A DNA stretch of 64,000 nucleotides from Moraxella bovoculi 237 (lineage in GTDB: Bacteria > Pseudomonadota > Gammaproteobacteria > Pseudomonadales > Moraxellaceae). The translations under genes were made by a program, and so were the position numbers. The stretch covers positions 1 to 64,000 of the forward strand of contig NZ_AOMT01000023.1 of NCBI RefSeq assembly GCF_000696305.2. The letters run 5' to 3'. The notes beneath the pieces were generated by a model. That model made no database searches and was not told where the DNA came from. It was given only the letters and a program-made list of their open reading frames with translations. Shown piece after piece: positions 44,287 through 53,970 of the stretch. Every line of letters begins with the position of its first letter. The first letter of the stretch is position 1.

Positions 44287-46869
44287 TTAGTTACCTAAAA
44301 ACTTACTCGCAAACTCCCTAAGCACACCCCCCGCCTTATAAGTTCTAACATCACTGTCACTATCAAGGCGGCATAACACAGGCACGGTTTGGGTTTCGCC
44401 ATTTTTGCGTTCAATGACAAGCTCCAATTCGCAGCGAGCCGAGATTTCCCCTTGTACTGCATAAATTTCCGTACCGTCCAATTTAAGCGTATGGCGATTT
44501 TGACCGTTTATAAATTGCAGTGGCAACACGCCCATTCCCACAAGGTTGGTGCGATGAATGCGTTCAAAGCTTTCTGCGACAATCACTTCCACGCCAGCCA
44601 GTCGCACGCCTTTTGCCGCCCAGTCCCTACTTGACCCTTGCCCATAATCCGCCCCTGCGATGATGATAAGTGGCTGACCACGCTCCATATAAGTCTCAAT
44701 CGCCTCCCACATTCGCACAACCGTGCCGTCTGGTTCAATCCTAGCGAGCGAGCCTTGACGGATTGTGCCGTCAGCGTTTTTGACCATTTCATTAAAGAGT
44801 TTCGGATTTGCCAAAGTCGCCCGTTGTGCGGTCAAATGGTCGCCTCGGTGGGTGGCATAGCTATTAAAATCTTCTTCTGGCACGCCCATTTTGGCAAGAT
44901 ATTCACCCGCCGCCGAATCTTTGACAATGGCGTTGGACGGCGACAAATGGTCGGTCGTGATATTATCAGGCAATATCGCCAAAGGTCGCAAGCCTGTCAG
45001 CGTCCGCTCCCCTGCTAATGCTCCTTCCCAATAGGGCGGACGGCGGATATAAGTGGATTTTTCACGCCAATCATAAAGCGGACTGTTTGCTTTTTGCGAT
45101 TTATCCAAATCAAACATTGGGATATAAATTTCACGAAACTGCTCGGGTTTGACGCATTTTGCCACGATGTCATCAATTTCATCATCACTTGGATAAATGT
45201 CTTTTAGATAAATCGGCTCGCCATTATAGAAGCCCAATGGGTCATTTTCAATGTCAAGACGTATCGTCCCTGCTATGGCATACGCCACCACTAACGGCGG
45301 ACTTGCCAAAAAGGCTTGCTTGGCATAAGGGTGAATGCGTCCGTCAAAGTTGCGATTGCCAGACAGGACGGCTGTGACATATAGGTCTCGTTCAATGATT
45401 TCTTGCTGAATCTCAGGTCGCAATGCTCCGCTCATGCCATTACAAGTGGTGCAGGCAAAGCCAACAATGCCAAAGCCCAATTTTTCAAGTTCGGGTAATA
45501 ATCCTGCCTCGATTAAATAAAGGCGAGCAACCTTAGACCCCGGGGCAAAGGACGACTTCACCCACGGTTTACGAGTTAGCCCCAGTGCGTTGGCTTTTTT
45601 GGCAAGCAGTCCTGCCGCCACGGTGTTTCTTGGGTTTGACGTGTTGGTACAGCTTGTAATCGCTGCGATAATCACCGCCCCGTCAGGCATTAGTCCATCG
45701 TTAAGATTTTCTACCACCCCTGCAATGCCTTTTATCTTTAAATCCGCCGTTGCCACCCTTGCGTGTGGGTTAGATGGACCTGCGATGTTACGAGTTACGC
45801 TTGATAAATCAAATTCTAACACTTGTGGATATTGGGCATTCGTCATTTTATCCGCCCATAGCCCAACGGTTTTGGCATAATTTTCCACCAATTTTACCTG
45901 CTCGCTCTCTCGCCCTGTCAAGGTCAGATAGTCCAGCGTGTTTTGGTCAATATAAAACAGCCCTGCGGTTGCCCCATATTCTGGGGTCATGTTGGCAATG
46001 GTCGCTCTGTCGCCCACCGACAAACTGCTCGCCCCTTCCCCAAAAAACTCCAAATACGCCCCCACCACCCGCTTGCCTCGCAAAAACTCGGTCAAAGCAA
46101 GCACAATGTCAGTCGCACTAATCCCTGCCTGTCTTTTGCCTGTCAAATGCACGCCCACAATGTCAGGCGTACGCATCATTGACGGCTGTCCAAGCATCAC
46201 GCATTCGGCTTCAAGTCCCCCCACGCCCACCGAAATCACGCCCAACGCATCGGTATGCGGTGTGTGGCTGTCCGTGCCAACGCAGGTGTCGGGGAATGCC
46301 ACACTGTCTTTAACTTGCACCACAGGCGACATTTTCTCTAAGTTGATTTGGTGCATAATGCCGTTGCCAGCAGGGATAACATCGACATTAAGAAAGGCGG
46401 TTTTTGTCCAATTGATAAAGTCAAAGCGGTCATCGTTTCGGCGGTCTTCAATGGCACGGTTTTTGGCAAAAGCGTCAGGGTCATCGCCTCCGTGTTCCAC
46501 CGCAAGCGAATGGTCTACGATGAGTTGCGTTTGTACCACAGGATTGACTTTGGACGGGTCGCCCCCTTGCATAGCGATGGCATCACGAAGTCCCGCCAAA
46601 TCCACAAGGGCGGTCTGTCCCAAAATGTCGTGGCACACCACCCGTGCAGGATACCACGCAAAGTCTAATTCTTGTTTGTTATCAATAAGCTGTGCTAAAT
46701 ACTCGGAGAGTTTTGGGTCATCATTGCAATTTCGCACCAGCTGTTCGGCAAGCACTTTGGCGGTGTAGGGGAGTGTTTTGTAGCTGTCCGCCTTGACATC
46801 GTTAATCGCCTGTTCTACATCAAAATAATGTAGCTCGGTGTTTGGTAGGGGTTTACGGTAGTTTTTCAT
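44287..46869 (-). CDS. acnD: 2-methylcitrate dehydratase AcnD (Fe/S)
   Basis: An 860-residue aconitase-superfamily enzyme. AITSCTNTSNP near residue 405 and FACTTCNGMSG near 475 hold the [4Fe-4S] ligands; TDHLSPSNAI and YGQGSSRDWAAKG near 755 belong to the swivel domain. AcnD with PrpF converts 2-methylcitrate to 2-methylaconitate in propionate breakdown. prpB and prpC lie upstream on the same strand. Confidence 0.95.
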   Translation of the reverse strand: MKNYRKPLPNTELHYFDVEQAINDVKADSYKTLPYTAKVLAEQLVRNCNDDPKLSEYLAQLIDNKQELDFAWYPARVVCHDILGQTALVDLAGLRDAIAMQGGDPSKVNPVVQTQLIVDHSLAVEHGGDDPDAFAKNRAIEDRRNDDRFDFINWTKTAFLNVDVIPAGNGIMHQINLEKMSPVVQVKDSVAFPDTCVGTDSHTPHTDALGVISVGVGGLEAECVMLGQPSMMRTPDIVGVHLTGKRQAGISATDIVLALTEFLRGKRVVGAYLEFFGEGASSLSVGDRATIANMTPEYGATAGLFYIDQNTLDYLTLTGRESEQVKLVENYAKTVGLWADKMTNAQYPQVLEFDLSSVTRNIAGPSNPHARVATADLKIKGIAGVVENLNDGLMPDGAVIIAAITSCTNTSNPRNTVAAGLLAKKANALGLTRKPWVKSSFAPGSKVARLYLIEAGLLPELEKLGFGIVGFACTTCNGMSGALRPEIQQEIIERDLYVTAVLSGNRNFDGRIHPYAKQAFLASPPLVVAYAIAGTIRLDIENDPLGFYNGEPIYLKDIYPSDDEIDDIVAKCVKPEQFREIYIPMFDLDKSQKANSPLYDWREKSTYIRRPPYWEGALAGERTLTGLRPLAILPDNITTDHLSPSNAIVKDSAAGEYLAKMGVPEEDFNSYATHRGDHLTAQRATLANPKLFNEMVKNADGTIRQGSLARIEPDGTVVRMWEAIETYMERGQPLIIIAGADYGQGSSRDWAAKGVRLAGVEVIVAESFERIHRTNLVGMGVLPLQFINGQNRHTLKLDGTEIYAVQGEISARCELELVIERKNGETQTVPVLCRLDSDSDVRTYKAGGVLREFASKFLGN

Positions 46870-46935
46870 TGCTAAGTTTCCTTTTCTTTGGCTGTGAAAA
46901 ATTAAGTAATAAACGCTATTTTGGGTTTTGGGTGG

Positions 46936-46955
46936 GGGCGAATTGCAATTCGCCC
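46936..46955. repeat. Perfect 20-base palindrome, probable dispersed repeat
   Basis: GGGCGAATTGCAATTCGCCC reads the same on both strands. I associate this sequence with dispersed palindromic elements of Moraxella and related genera. It lies in the gap between the adhesin-E-like gene and acnD. Confidence 0.55.
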
Positions 46956-46982
46956 TAAAAAATTAAATGACGGATTTTAAAT

Positions 46983-47009
46983 GTTGGGTTACGCTATTGC
47001 TAACTCAAC
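46983..47009. repeat. Second palindromic repeat module
   Basis: GTTGGGTTA (46983-46991) pairs with TAACTCAAC (47001-47009) around CGCTATTGC. The wording GTTGGGTTACGC...AACCTACG resembles a repeat scattered in many bacterial genomes. It reaches into the stop codon of the adhesin-E-like gene. Confidence 0.5.
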
Positions 47010-47417
47010 CTACGACGATTTGCCATAATTGCAAACAAAATTAAAGCGTGCATTGATGGCGGGTTCTTTGCCAATGTCTTGCCATACTGCTTTTTTGGTT
47101 TGATGTCGGTAAATGACTAAATTATTTTTATCGTAGAAGTTTACTTGCAAAACGGCAATTTTTTTAGTTTTGCAATTTACTTTAATGGTTAAAATTTGAG
47201 AATGGTATTGCTGATGTTCGTCAAATTGTTGTGGGCTATTGTATTTCCTTTTTAAATTATAAATTACTTGATTTGGATTGCTCTTTTTAATATTGTCTGT
47301 ATCAATATAAATTGCTTTTTCATCTGGATATTCTGCTGGTAATTGCATCCAATTTTGAGAAAAGGCAAAATTAGGGAATAAGAATAAAATTACAACAATT
47401 GCTTTATGAAAGTTCAT
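47010..47417 (-). CDS. Exported protein, surface-adhesin E-like
   Basis: A 135-residue protein with a signal peptide ending near AFSQN. The mature part (W-containing start, AIYIDTDNIKKSNPNQVIYNLKRKY in two pieces, then ILTIKVNCKTKKIAV and a final Cys) matches the small Adhesin_E-type domain with two Cys that likely form a disulfide. It probably sits in the periplasm. It interrupts the prp cluster between prpC and acnD and has no known link to propionate. Its stop lies inside a dispersed repeat, so the end may have been altered. Confidence 0.6.
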   Translation of the reverse strand: MNFHKAIVVILFLFPNFAFSQNWMQLPAEYPDEKAIYIDTDNIKKSNPNQVIYNLKRKYNSPQQFDEHQQYHSQILTIKVNCKTKKIAVLQVNFYDKNNLVIYRHQTKKAVWQDIGKEPAINARFNFVCNYGKSS

Positions 47418-47441
47418 AAAAATACCCTATTAAAAAATTTT

Positions 47442-47483
47442 TAAAAAACAAGGGCACATTTTACCTATAAAATATGCCCTTGT
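47442..47483 (-). terminator. Terminator between prpC and the adhesin-E-like gene
   Basis: On the minus strand ACAAGGGCA and TGCCCTTGT (47475-47483 and 47448-47456) form a 9-base stem, extended by A/T pairs, and six T residues follow. It would end prpB-prpC transcripts before acnD. Confidence 0.75.
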
Positions 47484-47493
47484 CTTATTTTAA

Positions 47494-48657
47494 TTACCGC
47501 TCATTCATCGGCACAAATTTTAAATTTTCAGGGCCAGTATAATTGGCACTTGGGCGGATAATTTTACCGTCCGCTCTCTGTTCCAAAATATGAGCCGCCC
47601 AACCTGCACATCGAGCCATTACAAAAAGCGGGGTAAACATTGCCGTTGGCACACCCATTTTTTGATAAGACACGGCAGAGAACCAATCCAAATTCGGGAA
47701 CATTTTTTTCTCGTCCCACATTACCGTCTCTAATCGCTCGGCAATATCAAAGAGTCGCATATCGCCTGTTTCTTCACTTAAATCTTTGGCGACTTGTTTA
47801 ATCACCACATTACGGGGGTCAGAGATGGTATAAACAGGGTGTCCAAAGCCGATGATAATCTCTTTTTTGGCGATACGCTCACGAATATCCGCTTCGGCAT
47901 CATCAGCATTGCGATAGCGTTTTTGGATGTCATAAGCTACTTCGTTAGCACCGCCGTGCTTAGGACCTTTTAATGCTCCGATAGAGCCTGTGATGCACGA
48001 ATAGATGTCCGAGCCCGTACCAGCAATGACACGGCTGGTAAAGGTGGATGCATTAAACTCATGCTCGGCATACAGGATTAGGCTGATGTGCATCGCTTTG
48101 ATGTGGCTGTCGGAGGGACGCTTGCCGTGCAGTAGGTGCAAGAAATGCCCACCGATGGAGCCTTCTTCGCTCTCTACTAAGATGCGTTTACCGTTGTGGC
48201 TGTATTGATACCAATAGAGCAGGATAGAGCCCAAGCTTGCGATGAGCTTATCAGCGATGTCACGCGCTTCTGATGCAGGCTGGCTTTCTCGTTCTGGATG
48301 CACACAGCCAAGCATTGATACGCCTGTACGCATCACATCCATTGGGTGCGTGTGGGCGGGCAGACTTTCTAGGACTTCAATCACACGAATTGGCAAACCA
48401 CGCATTGATTTTAATTTTTGCTTATAGGCAATTAACTCATAGCGGTTTGGCAAATGTCCGTGAATTAAAAGATGAGCGATTTCTTCATATTCGCAGTTAT
48501 TCGCCAAATCCAAAATATCATAACCACGATAATGCAAATCATTGCCCGATTTACCAACCGTACAAAGGGCGGTATTGCCTGCAATTTGTCCGCTTAGGGC
48601 GACTGATTTTTTGGGCTTAAAGTTGGGGGTTTGTGGTAGGGTTTGAGCGTCTGTCAT
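47494..48657 (-). CDS. prpC: 2-methylcitrate synthase
   Basis: A 387-residue citrate-synthase-fold enzyme. [16 protein letters not shown] near residue 44, [14 protein letters not shown] [11 protein letters not shown] near 198, [13 protein letters not shown] near 232 and [12 protein letters not shown] near 270 include the catalytic His residues. It condenses propionyl-CoA with oxaloacetate. The length fits PrpC rather than the longer GltA. It follows prpB by about 95 bases. Confidence 0.95.
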   Translation of the reverse strand: MTDAQTLPQTPNFKPKKSVALSGQIAGNTALCTVGKSGNDLHYRGYDILDLANNCEYEEIAHLLIHGHLPNRYELIAYKQKLKSMRGLPIRVIEVLESLPAHTHPMDVMRTGVSMLGCVHPERESQPASEARDIADKLIASLGSILLYWYQYSHNGKRILVESEEGSIGGHFLHLLHGKRPSDSHIKAMHISLILYAEHEFNASTFTSRVIAGTGSDIYSCITGSIGALKGPKHGGANEVAYDIQKRYRNADDAEADIRERIAKKEIIIGFGHPVYTISDPRNVVIKQVAKDLSEETGDMRLFDIAERLETVMWDEKKMFPNLDWFSAVSYQKMGVPTAMFTPLFVMARCAGWAAHILEQRADGKIIRPSANYTGPENLKFVPMNER

Positions 48658-48753
48658 GATAAACTCCTTTTGTTTGACAGTGGTTTTTTGATTGTGCTGG
48701 CATTGGCAAATTAGGCTGATGCTGGCGTGTGATTCTTTGGACTGAGCCGATGA

Positions 48754-49644
48754 TTATTTGCCTTTTTTAAACAATTCATCTAGCTTTTGTTCAAAAGCGT
48801 GATAATTGAGAAAATCGTACAATTCCATACGCGTTTGCATCGTATCCAATACAGCTGTTTGTACGCCATCATCTTTTAGCGTTTGATACACATTGAGTGC
48901 AGCTTTATTCATTGCACGGAATGCCGAGAGCGGATAAAGCACCATATCGACACCGACATTAAATAACTGCTCGGTGGTGTATAAGTCAGTTTGTCCAAAC
49001 TCTGTCATATTTGCCAAAACAGGAATGTCTAATACATCGGTAAATTTACGATACTGCTCAATATCGGTAAGCGCTTCGGCAAAAATCATATCAGCACCTG
49101 CTTCGGCAAAGGCGACCGCCCGCTCGACAGCAGCGTCTAAGCCCTCTACCGCTAAGGCATCAGTGCGAGCCATCACCACAAAATCAGGGTCAGTCTTGGC
49201 ATCTAGGGCGGCTTTGATTCTATCCACCATTTCAGCAGTGCTAACAATTTCCTTATTTGGTCTATGCCCACAACGCTTTTGAGCGACTTGATCTTCAATA
49301 TGCACGGCAGCAACCCCTGCTTTTTGCATTTGTTTAATGGTTTGAGCGATGTTGAATGCACCTCCCCAACCTGTGTCAATATCCACCAAAAGTGGCGTGT
49401 CCACAGCATTGGTAATGCGTGTAGCGTCAGTCAAAACATCATTTAGACTGGTCATACCTAAATCAGGCAAACCAAAAGACGCATTGGCAACACCGCCACC
49501 AGATAAATAAATGGCTTTGTGTCCTACCTCTGTTGCCATCATGGCAGTATAGGCATTGATTGTGCCGACGATTTGAAGGGGGCGACCGTTTGCTTTTTCG
49601 CTATTGATGGCATCACGAAAACGGCGACCTGCTGAAATACTCAT
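48754..49644 (-). CDS. prpB: 2-methylisocitrate lyase
   Basis: A 296-residue ICL-family enzyme. [10 protein letters not shown] near residue 85, the [10 protein letters not shown] catalytic loop with Cys near 123 and [10 protein letters not shown] near 158 mark PrpB. It splits 2-methylisocitrate to pyruvate and succinate. It is the first gene of the prp cluster; a perfect palindrome lies 130 bases upstream, after the LysR gene. The ribosome site is AAGGATAA. Confidence 0.95.
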   Translation of the reverse strand: MSISAGRRFRDAINSEKANGRPLQIVGTINAYTAMMATEVGHKAIYLSGGGVANASFGLPDLGMTSLNDVLTDATRITNAVDTPLLVDIDTGWGGAFNIAQTIKQMQKAGVAAVHIEDQVAQKRCGHRPNKEIVSTAEMVDRIKAALDAKTDPDFVVMARTDALAVEGLDAAVERAVAFAEAGADMIFAEALTDIEQYRKFTDVLDIPVLANMTEFGQTDLYTTEQLFNVGVDMVLYPLSAFRAMNKAALNVYQTLKDDGVQTAVLDTMQTRMELYDFLNYHAFEQKLDELFKKGK

Positions 49645-49773
49645 TGCTATTATCCTTAAGTTGGCTGTGAGTGAATGAAGGTAAACTGATTGATTAATTT
49701 TTAGTATAACGGCAATTTTAACTAAACGCCATAGTCAAATCTTTGTATAAAATCGTCAAACCATTGCCAAAAA

Positions 49774-49802
49774 GATAAGTATTCAAAAAGTGAATACTTA
49801 TC
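49774..49802. promoter_or_regulatory. Perfect LysR-type palindrome upstream of prpB
   Basis: GATAAGTATTCA (49774-49785) and TGAATACTTATC (49791-49802) are exact inverted repeats around AAAAG. The core ATTC-N7-GAAT fits the T-N11-A box of LysR regulators. It lies between the LysR gene and prpB and is the best candidate for a prp operator. A weak terminator for the LysR gene is the alternative reading. Confidence 0.55.
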
Positions 49803-49874
49803 GTCAATTTTTGGATAATTTCGCCAAAATATATGCAAAATATCAATGATGGGCGATATTTTTGAAATATTTAG

Positions 49875-50813
49875 TTACAAATTGGCGGAGTATGGCTGAT
49901 GTTCAATGTTTTTGGCTTGATACACCGCATAAGTGGCATCAAGCAAGGCGTGAATGTTGGGGTTGAGCTGTTCTGTATTGTTAAGCGTATTTAGATAAAT
50001 CGGAAAAGTCGCATCAGGCGATTCTAGCGGCACATAGGCGATCTGCTCACGACGCACGCCTTTTAGGCTCATCGGCACAAGCGTAATGCCCTCGCCTGCT
50101 GATACTAAGCCTAAGGCAATCTGAATGTCGCTGGCTTTTTGGGTGTGTGTCGGATAAAGATGGCGTTCGTGAAATAGACGAAGTAGGGGATCTAGCGTCT
50201 TTCCTTCGCCAAGAATCAAGGGTGTGCGATGATACAAAATCAGCATTTCATCAGCCAATACCGAAAAAGACAACGACTTTTTGGTCGCAAGTTTATGCTG
50301 GCAAGGCAAAGCGACCATCAGCTTTTCGTGCCTTAAAAAAGTCTGGCGAATGAATGCATCAGACGACATAAGTCGCCCAAAGCCCACATCAATCTGTCCT
50401 GCTTTAAGAGCGGTGGGCTGTTCATTTGAGCCAACTTCCAAAAGTTTGATGGTAAGATTTGGCAATTTGCTTTTTAATTCGCCAATCACATCAGGCAAAA
50501 GCCCATACAAGATAGATGCCACAAACCCAATCGTGAGCGTATCTGTGGGCGATTTGCCAAAGTTTTGGGTAAGGGTGATGAGTTCGTTTAATTCATTGAC
50601 GCTTTTTTGGGCGTGCTGATAAAAGAAAGTCCCTGCTGGCGTGAGCGTCATTGGACGGTGCGTGCGATGAATGAGCGTCTGCCCCAATGCCTGCTCAAGC
50701 TGGGCAATGTGCCGAGAAAGGGTCGGCTGCGACATATTTAGGGCTTTGGCAGATTGGCTAAAATTGCCCGTCTGGGCAATGTGCATAAAGGCGCTTAGCT
50801 GATGCAAATCCAT
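49875..50813 (-). CDS. LysR family transcriptional regulator, probably of prp
   Basis: A 312-residue LTTR. The N-terminal HTH (FMHIAQTGNFSQSAKALNMSQPTLSRHIAQLE, in two pieces) covers residues 8-45, and a periplasmic-binding-like effector domain follows from about 90. It is on the same strand as prpB and lies just upstream of it, with a LysR-box palindrome between. The effector is inferred to be a propionate-cycle intermediate, but regulation of the divergent actP region is also possible. Confidence 0.85.
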   Translation of the reverse strand: MDLHQLSAFMHIAQTGNFSQSAKALNMSQPTLSRHIAQLEQALGQTLIHRTHRPMTLTPAGTFFYQHAQKSVNELNELITLTQNFGKSPTDTLTIGFVASILYGLLPDVIGELKSKLPNLTIKLLEVGSNEQPTALKAGQIDVGFGRLMSSDAFIRQTFLRHEKLMVALPCQHKLATKKSLSFSVLADEMLILYHRTPLILGEGKTLDPLLRLFHERHLYPTHTQKASDIQIALGLVSAGEGITLVPMSLKGVRREQIAYVPLESPDATFPIYLNTLNNTEQLNPNIHALLDATYAVYQAKNIEHQPYSANL

Positions 50814-50957
50814 TTAAAAACTCCATGATGAGTGTGTAGAGTAGCATAAAAGCGGTGGAGTGGAAAGGTCTTTTGACAAGTGGTTTAAGTTTGCAATTTA
50901 GGTTGCTATATTGTTGCAAATAAGTTAAAAAAAATTCTAAAATTTTTGCAAAAGTAC

Positions 50958-50985
50958 TTGAAAAGCTAAAAAATTATGCTATTAT
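50958..50985 (+). promoter_or_regulatory. Promoter of the acetate-permease operon
   Basis: TTGAAA (50958-50963) and TATTAT (50980-50985) are spaced by 16 bases. Transcription would give an untranslated leader of about 185 bases. Confidence 0.5.
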
Positions 50986-51140
50986 GCGATTCACTGGCTG
51001 ATTTGTATGAGTAAATCTCTTGCGTATCGGCTGGATGTTATGGAATTTTAATAACTAGGTCTGCTTTCTTAATAAGATTTTGAGTGGTAGATTTTTAGGA
51101 CATTAAAGTCTTAAAAGGATTTTATTAGGGAAGTGTATTT

Positions 51141-51169
51141 TAAATTGCTTATGCAATTTACAAGGAGGT
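51141..51169 (+). promoter_or_regulatory. Hairpin next to the DUF485 ribosome site
   Basis: TAAATTGC (51141-51148) pairs perfectly with GCAATTTA (51153-51160) around TTAT. The very strong ribosome site AAGGAGGT (51162-51169) starts two bases later. The hairpin may shape access of ribosomes or an RNA. Confidence 0.5.
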
Positions 51170-51173
51170 CGCC

Positions 51174-51440
51174 ATGTCACATGGTACAGATAAAGACGTC
51201 TCTGGCTACTGGAAAGCCAACGTTCGTATTATTATTGGTTGTTTGATTGTGTGGGCAGTCTGCTCGCTGGGTTTCGCCGTTCTTCTTCGCCCTGCATTAA
51301 TGGGCATCACTTTCATGGGTACAGACCTTGGACTATTTTTTGGTCAGCAAGGCGCTATTCTTACCTTTGTCGCACTCATTTTCTTCTATGCTTGGCGCAT
51401 GAATCGCCTTGATAAAGAATACGGCGTAGAGGAGGAGTAA
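51174..51440 (+). CDS. DUF485 membrane protein, ActP partner
   Basis: An 88-residue protein with two transmembrane helices (about 15-35 and 52-72) and the LDKEYG end typical of DUF485/YjcH. It is encoded before actP in most gammaproteobacteria and is thought to assist the acetate symporter. The gap to actP is three bases. The ribosome site AAGGAGGT is one of the best in the window. Confidence 0.9.
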   Translation: MSHGTDKDVSGYWKANVRIIIGCLIVWAVCSLGFAVLLRPALMGITFMGTDLGLFFGQQGAILTFVALIFFYAWRMNRLDKEYGVEEE

Positions 51441-51443
51441 GCC

Positions 51444-53219
51444 ATGAGTCAATTTGCAATTAACCTAATTTTCGTTGGCGCATCGTTCCTGCTGTACTTC
51501 GGTATCGCGATTTGGGCGCGTGCAGGCTCGACCAAAGAATTCTACGTTGCAGGCGGCGGTGTTCACCCTGTCGTCAACGGCATGGCTACAGGCGCTGACT
51601 GGATGAGCGCGGCGTCATTCATCTCGATGGCGGGTATGATCGCCATGGGTGGCTATGCTGCTTCTGCTTATCTAATGGGCTGGACAGGTGGTTTCGTACT
51701 ACTGGCGTTATTGCTAGCTCCTTATCTGCGTAAGTTCGGTAAGTTCACCGTGCCTGACTTCATCGGCGATCGCTTCTACTCTAAGAGTGCACGTCTGATC
51801 GCTGTTGTGTGCTTGATTTTGGCATGTACCACTTATGTTATCGGACAGATGACAGGGGCAGGCGTGGCTTTCTCTCGCTTTTTGGAAGTTGATAAGAATA
51901 CAGGTCTGATCATCGCAGCAGTCGTAGTACTGTTCTATGCGGTACTAGGCGGCATGAAGGGCATTACCTATACTCAGGTAGCTCAGTATGTGGTATTGAT
52001 GATTGCGTATATCATTCCTGCAATCTTCATCTCAATGAACATCACTGGCAACCCAATCCCGCAGTTAGGCCTGTTCGGTACTGATCTAGAAAGTGGCGCA
52101 ACCATGCTATCTAAGCTTGATAGCTTGATTACTGATTTGGGGTTTGCAGCTTATACTGCTGATGTTCCTGATAAGCTAAACATGTTCTTATTAACCTTGT
52201 CGCTAATGATTGGTACTGCAGGTCTGCCTCACGTTATCATCCGCTTCTTCACGGTTAATAAGGTATCTGATGCGCGTTCATCAGCAGGTTGGACACTGGT
52301 ATTCATCGCATTGCTATACACTGCAGCACCTGCAGTAGGTACGATGTCTCGCATGAACCTGGTTGATACTGTGTATCCAAATGGCACAACTTCTGCACCG
52401 ATTGATTATGAAGCACGTCCAGAATGGATGAAGAACTGGGAACAAACTGGCCTTCTAAAATTCGAAGACAAAAACGGTGATGGTAAGATCAACTACTACA
52501 ATGACAAGTCAAAAGACGAAGCGTTCAACGCTGCCGCCGCTCAGCAAGGTTTACAAGGCAACGAACTGGATGTAAACAATGACATCATGGTCTTAGCTAA
52601 CCCTGAGATTGCCAACCTGCCACCTTGGGTTATTGGTCTGATCGCTGCAGGCGGTATCGCGGCAGCACTATCTACCGCTGCAGGCTTGCTACTGGCCATC
52701 TCATCAGCCATCTCGCATGACTTGATCAAGAAAATCTTGAAACCTGAGATTTCTGATAAAGGTGAATTGACAGCGGCTCGTGTTTCGATGATTGTTGCGA
52801 TCGCCATTGCAACTTGGCTTGGCATGAACCCTCCTGGTTTCGCTGCACAGACAGTCGCCTTGGCATTCGGTATCGCAGGTTCGTCTCTGTTCCCTGCCTT
52901 GATGATGGGTATCTTCTCAAAACGCATCAACAACAAAGGCGCGGTAGCTGGTATGCTTGCAGGCTTGATCGTAACTTGTGTGTACATCTTCTTGTTCAAA
53001 GGCTGGTTCTTCATCCCAGGTACGAATATGCTTGTTGATGACTCATCAGGCTGGATCATGGGTATTAGCCCACTAGGCTTCGGTCCGATCGGTGCTCTGA
53101 TCAACTTCGTGGTAGCATTTGCAGTATCCTACATGACTGCGCCACCACCACAAGAGATCCAAGATCTGGTTGAAAGCGTACGCTATCCAAAGGGCGCAGG
53201 CGCAGCAATCGATCACTAA
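51444..53219 (+). CDS. actP: Cation/acetate symporter ActP
   Basis: A 591-residue sodium:solute symporter with about 13 helices. EFYVAGGGVHPVVNGMATGADWMSAASF (two pieces near residues 30-55) and LPHVIIRFFTVNKV near 258 match ActP. An acidic loop around residues 320-385 (DKNGDGKINYY) sits between helices. It takes up acetate and other short acids including propionate, which suits the prp cycle next door. A terminator follows at 53233. Confidence 0.93.
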   Translation: MSQFAINLIFVGASFLLYFGIAIWARAGSTKEFYVAGGGVHPVVNGMATGADWMSAASFISMAGMIAMGGYAASAYLMGWTGGFVLLALLLAPYLRKFGKFTVPDFIGDRFYSKSARLIAVVCLILACTTYVIGQMTGAGVAFSRFLEVDKNTGLIIAAVVVLFYAVLGGMKGITYTQVAQYVVLMIAYIIPAIFISMNITGNPIPQLGLFGTDLESGATMLSKLDSLITDLGFAAYTADVPDKLNMFLLTLSLMIGTAGLPHVIIRFFTVNKVSDARSSAGWTLVFIALLYTAAPAVGTMSRMNLVDTVYPNGTTSAPIDYEARPEWMKNWEQTGLLKFEDKNGDGKINYYNDKSKDEAFNAAAAQQGLQGNELDVNNDIMVLANPEIANLPPWVIGLIAAGGIAAALSTAAGLLLAISSAISHDLIKKILKPEISDKGELTAARVSMIVAIAIATWLGMNPPGFAAQTVALAFGIAGSSLFPALMMGIFSKRINNKGAVAGMLAGLIVTCVYIFLFKGWFFIPGTNMLVDDSSGWIMGISPLGFGPIGALINFVVAFAVSYMTAPPPQEIQDLVESVRYPKGAGAAIDH

Positions 53220-53232
53220 TCGTCAATCTAAC

Positions 53233-53262
53233 AAAAATGCAGACCTAGTGTCTGCATTTTTT
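53233..53262 (+). terminator. Terminator after actP
   Basis: AAAAATGCAGA (53233-53243) pairs with TCTGCATTTTT (53251-53261). Confidence 0.88.
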
Positions 53263-53389
53263 ATTTTTAAGTAATTGATAATAAAAGAAATTTATATGAA
53301 TAAAATGCGAAATTTAACTATAAAATGCGATGCCTTTATGATATAGTTAGCCTGATTTTGTTTAATGATTATAACAAAAGGATTGTTGA

Positions 53390-53860
53390 ATGTTTTGGGA
53401 ATTGATTGCGACCATTTTGGCAGGATTTATGGCGGCAGGGATTGCGCTGTCTTTTAGGCTGCTATTTAAAAAGCTACCACGTTGGATTGTACCTGCTGCG
53501 GCTGGACTTGGAATGCTTGGTTTTCAGATTTATAGCGAATATACTTGGTTCGATCATACCAGGAGCCGTCTGCCTGATGGTGTGAGTGTGGTGGCAACCC
53601 ATGCCGATCCTGCATTTTACAAGCCGTGGTCATATTTTCGCGCGCCAATCTTGCACTTCGTTGCAGTCGAGCCTAGCGAGAACGCCGAAGCTGGCAATGT
53701 TAAGCGTGCGAACCTGTATTTTTTTGAACGGCGAATGGCGGCACATCATGCACCGATCTTGGTAGATTGTCAAAGTAAATTACAATCGGATTTTAGTCAA
53801 TCACCGAATTGGGGTCAGACGCCGATGACAGAAGACATCGTTCGCGCTGTTTGCCAATAG
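53390..53860 (+). CDS. Small membrane protein, unknown
   Basis: A 156-residue protein with two N-terminal hydrophobic helices (about 5-25 and 33-48) and a soluble C-terminal part with two Cys residues (DCQSKL, VRAVCQ). GVSVVATHADPAFYKPWSYF is probably a conserved block. I do not recognise a named family. It is monocistronic upstream of tsaD. Confidence 0.65.
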   Translation: MFWELIATILAGFMAAGIALSFRLLFKKLPRWIVPAAAGLGMLGFQIYSEYTWFDHTRSRLPDGVSVVATHADPAFYKPWSYFRAPILHFVAVEPSENAEAGNVKRANLYFFERRMAAHHAPILVDCQSKLQSDFSQSPNWGQTPMTEDIVRAVCQ

Positions 53861-53970
53861 TTATTTCTTGATAAATAAGCCGCCTTTTGGGTGGTTTTGT
53901 TTATTTCGCTGTTATCAAAAATCATCCAGAAAAATGCTATAATAATCAAAATTGTAAAACAAAGAGACTT

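Larger units (their letters stand above)
50814..51173. other. Divergent control region between the LysR gene and actP cluster
   Basis: About 360 bases. It contains an inverted repeat TTTGCAA...TTGCAAA (50890-50920), the promoter at 50958-50985, and a long leader of about 185 bases ahead of the DUF485 gene. No ORF is credible here. Confidence 0.55.
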
